Of a stretch of DNA of 64,000 bases, positions 43,475-55,132 are shown piece by piece (the first letter of the stretch is position 1; every line of letters begins with the position of its first letter). The notes below the pieces were generated by a model, which saw nothing but the letters and a program-made list of their open reading frames with translations, was not told where the DNA came from and ran no database searches. Position numbers and translations under genes: made by a program. The DNA comes from Wyeomyia smithii (lineage: Eukaryota > Arthropoda > Insecta > Diptera > Culicidae), in assembly GCF_029784165.1 (NCBI RefSeq), contig NC_073696.1:82148220-82212219 (forward strand). Direction: 5' to 3'.

Positions 43475-44140
43475 CAACCCAGATTATATCCAGAAACGGA
43501 AAACCGGTGTCCGGCACCATTTTGGAATTCATGGTCACGACTTTTGGTTTCTAAATAGCGGTTTAAAGCGGAATAAAATATTGAATATTAGTTTGATATT
43601 AGTTTTCTTTTAGAACCGACAATCCAAAATTGGAAACTGGTGTCCAGAGGTTTAGCCAGGTTAGGGTTGTTTTCCGCGACAGTCTCCTCAATTTCCGAAT
43701 TGTAGTATTCCTAATTCATGTCAATTTCCTGTCTGGAATAAATCTATTTATATAAAGTCAAGGTTTGTATGCATGTATTTGCCAACATTACATTCTGTTC
43801 AAAACCTTACAATATGGGTACTTCTCGATCCATCGTGAATACTTCCGGTTTCATGAAATTCCTGAAAATGTGGTTATTATTGCCCACAATATTGACACCG
43901 ATATGTGACACCATTTTTGAATCTAAGATGGAGAATTTCGAAAAAGCTGGGTAAAGTTGAAGAAAATTCTCATATACTCCCGAATATTAGAACTTTCGTA
44001 ACTGATATGACGCCAAGAAACAGCAAATTGATGTCCAACGCCATAAAGAAATCCAATTCGCGACTGCTCGTTACTACAAAGCTGTGTAAAACTAAAAATG
44101 TTCCCCATTCGCACAGATTACTATCGACTAAGTTTATTCG
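43475..44140. repeat. Weakly repetitive region, possible decayed tandem-unit family
   Basis: Phrases like GAAAACCGGTGTCCGGCACC, GGAAACTGGTGTCCAGAGG and ACTTCCGGTTTCATGAAATT echo the unit type at 12860-13460 but are very diverged. Open frames here show no recognised domain. Confidence 0.3.
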
Positions 44141-44144
44141 ATGA

Positions 44145-45039
44145 AGTAAGCTGTCATATTTGTTATACTTTTTATCCCTGGTGACATCAGAAGAATTTAA
44201 CTTCTATGAAATGAAAAATGATGACCTATCAACACTAGTTCAAGTGTTTTTTTACTTATGTCTATCGTCGCTAGGAAAATCAAACGAATAACCAAAAAAA
44301 GCAAAACAGTTGCACCAAAACAGACGGATCGAACAAACACACAAACGAGTATCAAATTCAAGCATGACAATCGTCAAAATCGGCCTCCAAAGCGAACAAA
44401 ACGAGTTTAATCTTCTCCTGTCTGTAATTGCCTCCCCATGGTGCTTGCCTACTACCGGTCTACTACGGTAGACAGATTGGATGTAGGTACGTACAGCGGG
44501 ACGGCGGCACAGCCACCGAGAAGCTGCATGGATAGGACAGAGAAGACACGACCGGGTGATGCGGTTTTCACAAGAAGCTACAAATCTGTGTGAAGAGGTG
44601 TGCGAGAGCGAACAACAAAAGGGAACACAATGCAAAAGTCAACGAGCAGAAGCAAACATCGCTGCAAACGTGTGGAGTTGGTATGTGTGAGGAAGAAGGG
44701 GGAGGAGAGTGGAAAAAGTATGCGCGATAAATAAAAAAATATCTTCCTTGGCAAAGCAAACAGGCGAACAGAAGGATGATGACAGAAACGTAAAATTCAT
44801 TCATATTGTTGTGGTTATGTTTGGGTGCTCATAAATTCTAGTTTTTTTTTATGCAAAGATGAGTCGCGAGAGGCAGGGTGAAAACTGGTTTTGAACCAGA
44901 GGTTTTGCAGGAGAGTACGAAAGGTATACCGTGAGTATATTGGTGCAGTTTGATGAGCAAACTCAAAACTCCCGTGAGAATGTGGAAGTGCAAAAAGAGA
45001 AGCCGCTCGGAGCGTAGGGAATTAGAGAATAAGTTATTG
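44145..45039. other. Upstream region of the apterous candidate
   Basis: GC content rises steadily toward the gene and repeats are absent. The 127-codon minus frame at 44252-44635 has no motif. The region is a reasonable place for upstream regulatory DNA, but no specific site can be supported. Confidence 0.35.
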
Positions 45040-46494
45040 TAGATTTGGGTGACGCCCCTGTTGCATGCTCCGCCCAGCTGCCGATGGCTCGTGATTGGGG
45101 AAGGCTCTCTCTTGCTCACGTAGAAATACGAGCACAGACAAAGTGGCGTGTGCGTGTGTAGGTGAACGCGCGTTATCACAGTGCCGGCGTTAAACTCGCT
45201 CTTAACCGCTTCCGAACCGTTCCGGCGCACAATTTTCCGCAGTTGTACCGCGCTCTTCAAACAGTCGAAAGCGTTGAACGCATGCGTGTAGAATTTCGTA
45301 TCGTTGTGCGCTCTCTCATTCGTTTCGTGCGTATGTTTGTTCTAGGCGATCTGTGTGCGTACGGATTTCTGCATGGGATGCTGCTATTCGTGAGGTGCAT
45401 CCAAGGATTTTTGTAAGGATACTCGGACAACCTTAGGCAGCGGTGTCTAAGCATTGTGATTTATATTTGTGTTCGTGCGGAAGTGCGTAACGTGTTCGAT
45501 CGAGAATCGGTTATTGTGCCAAAATCGATAATATTCGTAGATTCTATAGTTTCGAGTGGAGCTTGTTTTCATAAAATTCAACGCCGATTTACTTCAGTGG
45601 TGTTAAAGAGTGAAAGTGCAAACTGCCTTTTAAGTTAATGAAAAAACATCACGAGTGAGGCAAAGAAATCGATTGCTGACCGGTTTTGGAATCGAGCACG
45701 ACTAAGGAGACAAATGTCAGGCCGAGAAAGCCATTCTTGAAAATTGCTTCTTATCTCGGATCGGTCCCCAGCTTTACCGGGATAAATCGATCACCGCGGG
45801 AACGCATGAAACTTGCCGTGGACTAGGCAGCAGTGAAATTCACTTCTTTTCGGTGTTGTTTAATTTCTTTTCTTGAAACAATCGAGATAAGATCGATCGT
45901 CCACCGTCGACTCGACGCCCGTGTGCCTTCCGTTAACGACTTGGGACACAAACGATTCGACACGGTGGGAGTGAAAAGCGATACCCCGTGCATGGCCGGG
46001 TGCGATCTGCAGCAGAGCTATCAATACAACTTCATCTAGCTTTAGATCCATCCATCGCCTGAATACGGCCGAAGATTCGACAGGTATAGACTAGGCCGGA
46101 TTGTATTGACAGTTTGGAGTGCATTAGTTGCTATGCCCAAATCTTGCAACTCTGTAGCGAAGCGAAGAGTTCGTTTGTGAAGAGGCACTAGACCGCTCTA
46201 GCTGTGATGTTATCGGTTTTGGGACAGTGAAGTTCATTCATAGAAATACTTGTACAAGTTAGTCAATGATTTGTGGATGTCGGAAAGCCAAGTACCGTTC
46301 CAGTAGCCGCGTTAAGTTGCAATCGGGGTGCCTTTAGTGCAGTAAAAAAAAGTGCAGTTTGCTTTAATTTAATTTTTTTGTGACTGCCGTTCAGTGCTAC
46401 AACGGTGACGTTGCATTCAACGGAACACGGGGTACCCGGTGCGCGGACCCCGCTGGGAGTAGTACCGGTGAACATCAACCAGCCGCCGCTTCAC
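45040..46494 (+). promoter_or_regulatory. ap: Candidate promoter and 5' leader of apterous
   Basis: This stretch is markedly richer in CpG than its surroundings and lacks transposon sequence. Near 45055-45110 are CCGCCC and an inverted CCAAT (GTGATTGGGG). An initiator-like TTCAGTG lies at about 45594 and another at about 46390. Several short upstream open frames (for example 45833-46039) precede the start codon and could dampen translation. Transcription start and any leader introns cannot be fixed by eye. The assignment depends entirely on the coding exon at 46495-46533. Confidence 0.5.
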
Positions 46495-46533
46495 ATGGGA
46501 GTTTGCACGGAGGAGCGCCCTGTAATGCATTGG
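46495..46533 (+). CDS. ap: Apterous, first coding exon
   Basis: The 13 codons read MGVCTEERPVMHW and end exactly at a consensus splice donor, GTGAGT (46534-46539), leaving a phase-0 boundary. I recall this peptide as the N-terminus of Drosophila Apterous, followed there by a Gln-Ser-rich exon. Apterous is a LIM-homeodomain transcription factor that sets dorsal wing identity and some neuron and muscle fates, acting in the nucleus. The ATG has G at +4, and the frame is closed by a TGA 114 bases upstream (46381-46383), so this is the first ATG in its frame. No LIM or homeodomain exon is seen in the rest of the window. The recall was not checked by a search. Confidence 0.82.
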
Positions 46534-49500
46534 GTGAGTTTTTGGTCTATCTTGAACTGCCACACATTGTGTGCCAATTGTTTCTTATCTGATATGCCCT
46601 GCTGCGAAGTGAAGGGAGCAAATGGATAGGGAGTGAATAGATTAGCGGAACAGTGTTAGTTGGTCGGCTTTTTGTATGCTTGTCATCTTAGTATTTTATT
46701 GGGCTAAGTTAAAAGTATTGTTTGTTATGATGAGTAAAATGAGATATGACCGATCATAATCTTTATAAAAGCTAAAGAAACATGAATATTTTAAAAATGC
46801 TGGCGCACACATTATGTAAATATTCTCAGGCTCGATAAATATTGTATATTTTTAGTGAACGATACCTAAAATAATACCAATAAAGACATTCCATTAGCAA
46901 TCGAAAGGAATAAATTCGTGTAATTTTACGCAATCATGTAATTTTAAGCAAAGTGACGCTTCAAAGTGTTGAAAAAATATAAATGTTTTTAAGATGCATA
47001 CAAACATCATTCTAACAGACAGTATTTTACATATAAGCAATAGAATACGAAACCATATTGATCAAAATATTAACAACGATAATCAAAAACAATTGGTTAC
47101 TATTCAGTACAGATTTTTTTTAAAATAATCCGACAAACATTTGTTAAATTATTATTTAGTTTATTACTTTGTAGCTGTAGCTTAGTGATGGACGTCGTAA
47201 CCAAAAGTTGTGCTCGGGTCCAAATCGTAATGAACTCTAAATTCCGTTTTAGTTCCGGTCTGTTTCAAAGTTTGAGAATGAAAACTGCTTCGAAAATGGC
47301 GGAATATATCAGAGCAATGTTAAACTAATTTTGCAGTCAAAATTCACTAATTCACTTTTGCATATCAAATTTACAGCAAAGTATCTTCAGCAATTCTGGG
47401 CCACTAAAATTAATAAAGGCTTCACAAAAATTACAGGATGATTCAATTTTTGTTCTTGATTCAACTATACTATACTAATACTAACCGCATGTCGTGCATC
47501 TTTGCTTGAAAACTACCAAAATTGTTGTTTTTTTGCTCGTTTTGGTACTAAAATTCAATAGAAAACAAGTAAATTTCGCTTTGCGGACTCTTAATTCAGA
47601 TGGACTAAAATTGTATAATTTAAACGCAAATCGTTTTTTCGATGTTTTTCACCATCTTCAGCATAGTTTTCCCGAATTGTATTTTAAATTTTCTTTCCTT
47701 GCGATTTCTTTTATGTATTGTTTTGGAATGTATTAAGCTTTCAAGTTAGGTTTTAAAATAAAATTCTCTGATTTCTCTAGAAGGTAAAAATTTTACTAAT
47801 ACTTATTCAAAAAACTATTCTCACAGATATAGAAATGCATTGAATTTATTTTTGAAATTATTCAAAATTTTAGATATATCAGGAGAAATCCGAGTGACAA
47901 AAATAATGCATTAGTGTAAATTGGCAATCTAACTGAAATAAATTAGAAAGTGTCTCATATTTCCATCGAAAATTTATCCGCAAGCTTTTTCTCCAAAAAA
48001 CTAAATTTTCGAGGCCTGCTAAAAGTTATTGAATTAAAAATAACTGGTCAAAAATCGATTTATTCGAGTTTGCTGTAATTTTCAAATGCTCATCACAAAA
48101 TCTGCCTCTAAAACCGAAATTTGAAATAATTTCAAAATCAAAATTAGTAATTGATTTCAATCGTATGATTCAATCTTAACTGAAAGAGTAATTGGGACCC
48201 GAATCACAATCTGATGGCTTTTTTAGCAACAAAAACTGCTTTTCGAATTTACACCATTTTGTAACACCTTCTGATTTGGTAAAAATATCGAATAAAAAGT
48301 GATACGATTTCTCATGCATAGAGTTTTTATACTTCTATTTCAACTTTGTTTCAAATCTCCACGAAGGTAAGATTAGATATATTTCAGACTTGATATGTTG
48401 TTGTATGCTCAGGTTTTTTATATTTGTCACTTTATTTCCAGTTTTTAAATTTGGAGTAAGTTTTCCTTCTGAAAAATGTCTTGTGTTTCGATTCAATTTG
48501 TTTTTTTGCACCAGGTATGTAGTTTGGAATAAACTGCCATAAAATTGGCTTACTAGCATTGGAATAAAAGGGAGACAAAAAGTTGTAATTAAAGAATTGA
48601 AAAAGAGATGATTATTCGAATCTGAACAAAATTAGACCCCAGGGCAAATTTTGGAATTCACTGATTGTTTTAAGAAAACCCTGACTTTTATAGGTTTTCC
48701 CTGAAAAAATCAAATTCTCTGATAATTATCCTTGAGTATATTTTTATCGAATTGTTTATTACTTTGGCGCTATAACAATAACAAAATATGAGTCAAAGGT
48801 CAAGCTCAAGCTAAATAACACATAAATAACTTTTTACCAGTTGTACCTGCAATGACCTTGAGATTATTATTATTTTTATTACTATTTATTTCAAGGACCT
48901 TTCAACTAACCGTCATTCGGGTCCGTAACTTTAAGTTTTAAAAATAGATTAGAGCGGTCACAAATCATTTTTTTTGTGTTTTAATATTGTTTACAGTTCC
49001 AATTTCACTAATTTACCAGGATATTGTGGTTTTTAAATTTGAATAAATTTGTGATTTTCATCAAAATCGATATTTTAGTATAAACTGAAACAACTTATCT
49101 GGATCCCGAAAGCGTTCGTACGTTTCGTAACCAGCCACTGCGGGACGCTCTGAAATGAAATCGAATAATTCTTTCTGAAATTATTTTCTATTTTTTTATT
49201 TATTAATTTAATTCGTCAAGTAAATGATTACAAACAGTATTTCATTACAGTTGTTATTTATAACGTTCACAATTTTTTTCTTACTTGCTAAGCATTATAT
49301 CTTTAGTATTTTAGACAGCTTTCGATTTGTTCTTTCGACATTATTATGTTAATGGGTGACTCATCAACCAATTACTGATTAATGTTTGCATAGTTTGTTC
49401 TGCACTGTTTTTCGGGAAAAAAGTTTTCTTGATCTAAAATGTCATTTTTGTACAGTCTGATTTCTGAGAGATATTACAATATGTGGTGTCTCAATTTTTT

Positions 49501-49560
49501 GAGTAAATGTTATTTTTTGTCATTACGTTGGAGTAGGTTTTTATTGCACCAAGTGCAGAA
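46534..49560 (+). other. ap: First intron of apterous (5' part)
   Basis: It begins with the donor GTGAGT. It is AT-rich, without transposase or polymerase remnants until 49563. No exon-like frame flanked by plausible acceptor and donor is evident. The intron probably continues to or past the window end. Confidence 0.55.
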
Positions 49561-49562
49561 TA

Positions 49563-50455
49563 CAGGGTGAGGAATAATTATCCATGTTTTTTGTTTCAGT
49601 GTATAACTAAGATTTGACAGATGTTGAAATGAGCTTACCTATGCAATTTTTAACCTTGGCTATGTGTAAATCAAACCATGAAATCTCCTTTGAAACAGTG
49701 TGCATTAAGTGTCATAAAGAAGTCTAGTCCATTACGCATATTCTGTTGAAAGAATTTATCGATGGACACCATCGCACAATTTTATTCACCGATGCGAAAA
49801 TTTTCACTGTGGAGCAATTTCATAACCACCAAAATGACCGTCAGCTTTTGCCTAAAGGCTCTTCTAAGCGTAGGAACGCAGCTCGATCACATCATCCAGT
49901 TTCGGTGATGGTTTGGGCGGGAATTACGGCTACCGATGAAACCCCCTTAATAATCATTGAAAAGAGTGTAAAAATCAATCAATTTGTTCACCAACTGCTT
50001 TTAACCGAAACTAAATGGACATTACAACAAGATTGGGGTCCATCGCATGGAGCGAAAAAACACTGGAACTCTGTAGCAGACTTTTTCCGAGATATTTAAC
50101 TAAAGATGAATGGCCTTCAAACTCTCTTGATTCAAATCCAATGGACTATTCCGTTTGGTCTATTCTTGAATCCAGAGCCTGTACTAAACCACACAAACCA
50201 TTGGATCATTTGAAAGCTAGTCTAAACAAAGCCTGGGATGCCATATCTGTGGAAGAACTATCGTCCACCGTCGATTATTTTCATAAACGATTGAAGGCGT
50301 GCGTTGAAGCCAAGGGTGGACATTTCGAGTCCGTGATGTAAATATTACAAACCATGCTAATGTATCTACATTTTGTATAAATATGTTGTTGTTTAATATT
50401 GAAAGAATGAAGTTATGACTAAACCATTGAACACGGATAATTTTTCCTCACCCTG
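49563..50455 (+). mobile_element. DD37D (ITmD37D/maT-like) transposon, internally deleted
   Basis: Terminal inverted repeats of about 26 bp: the left starts CAGGGTGAGGAATAATTATC, and the right read inward starts CAGGGTGAGGAAAAATTATC. TA flanks both ends (49561-49562 and 50456-50457). At 893 bp it is shorter than full-length members, which are about 1.3 kb. The missing part is the N-terminal DNA-binding region. Confidence 0.92.
49746..50341 (+). pseudogene. DD37D transposase, truncated and frameshifted
   Basis: The catalytic half is visible. The first Asp is in ILFTDAKIFTVEQ, followed by VSVMVWAGITATDETPL. The second Asp is in WTLQQDWGPSHGAKK. A frame change in an A-run near 50053-50060 leads into EWPSNSLDSNPMDYSVWSILE, where the third catalytic Asp lies 37 residues after the second. 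The helix-turn-helix region is absent. The C-terminus (KACVEAKGGHFESVM) is complete and stops at about 50341. Confidence 0.9.
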
Positions 50456-50457
50456 TA

Positions 50458-51018
50458 AATTGACCAATTTTCGGTCAAATGATTTACTAAAGTCAGTGTT
50501 AAGGGCTTCTACGTGTCTACAATAATCCATTGCGTTGAAAATAAAAGTTACAAATTTCAAAACATTAGAGAATGTTGACCGGCTTTTAAAGAAACCATGC
50601 TTTTTATTAGTGATATGGTTGTTTACTTGCTGAAAAATTTTGTCTCTTAAGCAGGTATTAGACGAAGCAAATATTTGTTATTTTTCAATACAGATTTTAT
50701 TTTGTGTAAATAAAAATCGTACCAAAAACAGTGTTTGGGGATGCGAGAGCTAATGGCAACTCCACGACAATTACGGACGTCAGATTTTACACCTGGTTTA
50801 AAAGTAGGCACCAAATAAGAAGATTTCCAGGCTTCAGGAAATATCATATTTTTCAAAGATAAATTGAAAAGACGCTCTAATGGAACTGTAAGTTCTTCAG
50901 AAAGATTCTTCAGAAACATGGGAGTAATTCTGTCAGGTCTAGGCCCTCAGTTTTAGAGTGCTTTTGAGATTTCGTGTTGAGAAAGTAGGTTAATATTGTT
51001 AGTAATATCGGGGATGAA
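50458..51018 (-). pseudogene. Jockey-like reverse transcriptase fragment
   Basis: Minus-strand blocks in order: NINLLSQHEISKAL (near 51000), then after a frame break PDRITPMFLKNLSEEL, AWKSSYLVPTFKPGVKSDV, RNCRGVAISSRIPK, then HGFFKSRSTFSNVLKF, and the A-motif region EALNTDFSKSFDRKL near 50460. It stops where the DD37D element begins. Palm motifs B and C are missing. Confidence 0.85.
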
Positions 51019-51019
51019 C

Positions 51020-51685
51020 GCAAAACGCAAACGCAACGCAAATTCTACAATGCAGTAGAATGTAGTAGGGTAATCGCTCCATTATTAATCTCAACAGCAA
51101 GCTGCACCTCTATTCAGCTTATTTCTTTCATTTGTCCAATTTACCGTCAAATTTCTACAAATTTTTGAAAGTAAATCTACTTGCTTCTCGTTTTTTGAAG
51201 TGGTTGGAAGTTTTACGTTGAAAATATAGTAAAATTCTACGATAAATTGATTAAAAAGGCGATTACCTTATAAGCTTTTTGAAAAAAAAATTACAAAAAG
51301 GCTACGAATTTTGGATGAGTTTTTGCATACATTTCCATCAAAATGCGTACATGACGGGAAATTGCTACTTTTTAGATCCATGCTTATAAAATTGAAAAAA
51401 AAAAAAAAGATTTTTAAGCATGATTTGACTTCATTTTAGACTTCAAGAATTTATCCGATCCTACTGCGGATTTGATTTTAAACCTGGCTTTTCGGATTCG
51501 ATCCGTTGATAGATTTGCTTTACAAGATAAGATAGACTTTTAACCCCTAGATTAATGTTAAATTTTCTGGTAAAGCTTTGTATTTCAGTGCCTGTATGGA
51601 TTATATATTTTAATTAATTTCTAGATTATAAAATCACGATATTCACAGAAATTAATTTGAGGCTTTGTTGTAGAAAAAACGTCAC
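51020..51685. other. AT-rich intronic spacer
   Basis: A homopolymer A-run lies near 51395-51409. No gene or repeat is supported. Confidence 0.4.
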
Positions 51686-51689
51686 ATAC

Positions 51690-52095
51690 ATATTATTCAA
51701 AACACTGGCCGTTGTTACCTACTACTGCCCATCTAGCTGGCAGTACGTGAATTCCGTGACGGAAAAACAGCTCATTTTTCGAGGTGACACAAGTATCAAT
51801 CCAAATTTTGACTTCGTCAGCTAGACCGTGTGCCATTGATCGGATCAGGTGGTGGTAAGATGGGGCAACGTCTGGGTGAGGTAACATCTAAGATCACGGG
51901 GTCTATTATTGTCTTACTGGAGAATGGCTTTTTTGTGACTTTTCTTGTATTGTGGTCAGTTCAGTAGCAATTCGACATCTTCGAAAACCGTCTCATTTCC
52001 ACCACTATGCCGGTCTTCGACATCGCAAATCACCATTCTTAAAGCAATGAAAACACTTGCGACACGTTCTTTCACTTAAAGATTCTTCATCGTAA
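51690..52095 (-). pseudogene. mariner transposase with large internal deletion
   Basis: Reading on the minus strand, an N-terminal piece (CDVEDRHSGGNETVFEDVEL, near 52000) is followed at once by a decayed DNNRP-like catalytic block and the C-terminus: LPHPDVAPSYHHLIRSMAHG, EVKIWIDTCVTSKNELFFRH and LPARWAVVGNNGQCFE. The aspartate expected after VAPS is absent and the middle third is deleted. It is a relic of the DD34D lineage also seen at 11.2, 15.0 and 38.9 kb. Confidence 0.85.
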
Positions 52096-52460
52096 GTATT
52101 TGACAGCAATTAAACAACATTTCCCGCAAATTATGATAGTTTATCATATTTAAACAGATGTTTCGATGCGAGAATTTTGACTGTTGTCCACGACTATTGT
52201 GTATCGATACGATTCATATCGGTCAGCACTAACCAGTAGAGACATCTACTGGAATGTGGCAAAAGTTGTACACGTTATAGATGTCCGAGCAAAGCTCGAT
52301 AGCAAATGGCCAAGTTATTTTGATGAATATCATTGATGATATCTATTTGATATTTATATTAAAATAAGCTCTCAATTTACTATATTTCTGTTCTTATACT
52401 TTGCTTGAATTTACACTACACAAACCGTCGCGGTTCACATATATTTGGACAAGTTCTTAA

Positions 52461-53321
52461 GGGGGAACCCTGCTCTGGAAGATTGAAAAATAATCAATTT
52501 TCTTGATTTGTTTTTCGGATGTTTATAGTAAGATAAAGTACTCGGGTATTTTGGCTATTGATTAAAGTATATTGAAAGATGTATTTTGCATGTCGTGGCT
52601 GCAAATATAATAAGTATTACGCAGTTGGCAATTTTTTTCTCGAAATCATGTTTTTTCAACTGGTGGTAAGTTTTTCTCAGCATCTACTGAACTGATTTGG
52701 CTGAAATTTCGTTTGAGCATGTGAAAATGGATTAACTAACTTGTACATAGCCGTTTTCCGATATTTGAATTTTGCAATTTTTTATGGCTTCTTAACCCTC
52801 TAGTGCCCAAATTAATTTTTAAACGGACTTCGAAAAATCACTATGGAGCTTTATAAACATTTTTTAAGTTCTTATTGAAGCTTTTTAGAGGTGTAACTGG
52901 AGATTGTCTAAAGGCGGCACTGGGCACTAGAGGGTTAAATAGTAGTTTTTCATGAAAAAAGCAAGCTTTACTAAAATGGCCGAAATTTTGGCAATTTTTA
53001 TAATTTTTAAAAACGGCTATGTAAAAAGTTAGATAGTCCATTTTTACTTGCTCAGACAAAATTTCAGCCGTATCGGTTCAGTCGATGCTGAGAAAAACTT
53101 ACCACCAGTTAGGTACTAATTTAGAGAAAGCATTCACGTTGCCAGCTGCCAACAGCGTAATATTCAATATATCTGCATCCACGACATGTGACATGCAAAA
53201 TACATCTTCAAATCTTCAATGAATAGCCAAAGTACCCGAACACTTCACTATACGTTAAACGTTCGAGAAAAAAAATCACGAAAATTCATTATTTTTCGAC
53301 CTTCCAGAGTAGGGTCCCGCC
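52461..53321. mobile_element. TTAA-flanked long palindromic element
   Basis: Inverted arms run about 52461-52790 and 52939-53321. The left end is GGGGGAACCCTGCTCTGGAA, the right end the inverse of GGCGGGACCCTACTCTGGAA. TTAA flanks both sides (52457-52460 and 53322-53325). Shared internal landmarks: AACTGGTGGTAAGTTTTTCT, GTACTCGGGTATTTTGGCTA-like, and CATGTCGTGG. The TTAA duplication suggests a piggyBac-type transposase in trans. The spacer is occupied by a second element. Confidence 0.85.
52796..52934. mobile_element. piggyBac-like MITE nested at the centre of the palindrome
   Basis: The 139-bp element has ends CCCTCTAGTGCCCA and its inverse GGGCACTAGAGGG. It is flanked by TTAA at 52792-52795 and 52935-52938. 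CCC-starting terminal repeats with a TTAA duplication are the signature of piggyBac-type MITEs. A degenerate relative lies at 9606-9745. Confidence 0.88.
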
Positions 53322-53325
53322 TTAA

Positions 53326-53800
53326 CCATGACCAAAAAAAAAGGTTCTTAACCGCTTTGTTTCTTTCAAACGTCGTGCCGTTTGAGTTGGATTTAAGAAG
53401 CTCGAGCTTACTGTTATTCGACTCGCAAGATTTTATGCGTTTTCACCATGTTTGTGTATGTGGTATTCTATCCAGCAATTCCTTATAATATGATATCACA
53501 CTGTCAAAGTTGAAAGAATGTTTTGCATAGATTTTAACAGTTGCAGCCTGAAAATCTTGCTCAAAAGTTATGAAAATTTAGCTTTGATTTTATAAAGATA
53601 ATGTGGTATATAAAGAATGTCTTGATTTGCTGTTTTGGTTCTTACTTGAGGTATAATATTCATCGAATTTATTCAGTAATCAGTTTCTCATTTACTGTCT
53701 TTGCTGTTTAGCCACTCACTCATAAAATTTAGAATTTTAACGTTATTGATATTTCTCATACTTGCGACACAGTGAAGTATTTTTATACACGAAAACGCGT
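53326..53800. other. Intronic spacer
   Basis: The 89-codon open frame at 53219-53488 begins inside the palindromic element and shows no motif. Nothing else is recognised. Confidence 0.4.
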
Positions 53801-53804
53801 TGTT

Positions 53805-54065
53805 TGGAAAAATAACGTAAAAAACCGCGTTATTTGGAAAAACGTCATAAAAAATCGTGTAAAAAACGTGTAAAAATGTAACTGTTAAAAAAAACACCCT
53901 ACTATAGTTTGTTACTGTCACTCACTGTAACTTTTTTACGCGAAGACGAAAAATCGTGCCAAAAAGAAATCGCGTCATTCGAAAAAATGAAGTAAAAACG
54001 CCGCGTTATTTGGAAAATCGTCGTAAAAAAACCATTTTACAAATGCAACCGGGTAAAAAAGTGTA
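53805..54065. repeat. CGCGTTATTTGGAAAA short-repeat cluster
   Basis: Words such as ACGCGTTGTTTGGAAAA, CCGCGTTATTTGGAAAA (twice) and CGTGTAAAAA recur irregularly. The style resembles the TTACGCGGATTCCGG repeat at 21.5 and 23.3 kb, but the sequence differs. Confidence 0.6.
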
Positions 54066-54339
54066 AAAAAATGGCATATGAAAAAACGTCATGATTGTGC
54101 ATTCGACTCGATTGTCAAAGTCAACAAAGTTTTTCAGACGACCTTTTTTAAAACTCATTATAAACAGAACTTGTGGGTGGATACTATTTACCAAAAACTG
54201 TTCTACTTTATAATACAACTTGTAAAACGTTCCCAACGTTGCTCGGGATCAAAAGTTTCAAAATTGAAAATCATTTCTTATATTTCACTGCCTTGTTAAC
54301 GTAACTCATTTCAGAAATATCACGTCCGTTCATCAAAAT

Positions 54340-54720
54340 TCTAGGAACGCATAAAGCGGATTGTATTCTGTGATTTTTGGCTGTTTTACAGAAACAGAAA
54401 GTCATCATTTCGGATTTCAGAATAACGTCTGGAGATCTACTACTTTCGGAAGTGCTGAGCGGCTTGCGAAGTGAGTGTCCGAATACCACTTTGGGCTTTT
54501 TTCTTGATAACGGAAGTCGCCATTACGGAATTAAAGATGGCGGCTGGAGTTGATAGCTAGTTTCTAAAAATCATGCCAATTCCGTATATCACCAAACATA
54601 GGGTGGCCATTCAGAGCTGTTTTGCAGAGACCGCATCTTGTGATTCAAGATTGTGTATCCCAGTCCCGATAATACGTATATTGGGTGGTATTCGGGTCAT
54701 TCTACAGTCGTGTACAGTTA
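54340..54720. repeat. Copy of the GGAAGTCGCCAT tandem-unit family
   Basis: Contains TTTTTGGCTGTTTTACAGAA, CGGAAGTCGCCATTACGGA and GTATATTGGGTGGTATTCGG, matching the second unit type at 12860-13460 in the same orientation. Two or three units are visible. Confidence 0.65.
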
Positions 54721-55035
54721 AACCTCTTTACGTCACTTTTGGTACATCCTATACAACGTTTTTACACAAAAAAGTTTGTTGGTGTTCAAGGAACACGTGA
54801 AAGGAGAAGTGAAGGTTTGCTGATAACTAAAAATTGTGCTTTAATTCACAAAACGGCATGAGAATTAAAAAATCATAACTTTTGATGCCTAATTCACCTT
54901 CTAATCGATATTTGAACCGAAGAAATGTGGGCTTCCTCTAGCCAAAAAATGGCATGCTCAAAAATCTTGAGCGAAAGTAAAAACAAATCTGAATCCTATA
55001 AAATGTGATACTATTGACAAAACTACGAAGCCATT

Positions 55036-55132
55036 CCCTAGTAACAATATTGGTTTTATCAAATTTTTATATCGCTTAATACTGCCAAAACAGCGCTATA
55101 AAACTTTGATAAAACCAGTTTTGTTACTTGGG
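55036..55132. mobile_element. 97-bp palindromic MITE, CCCTAGTAACAA ends
   Basis: The left arm CCCTAGTAACAATATTGGTT and inverse of the right arm CCCAAGTAACAAAACTGGTT pair for about 40 bp each. ATT on both sides could be a 3-bp target duplication, which would fit a PIF/Harbinger-type MITE. Confidence 0.65.
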
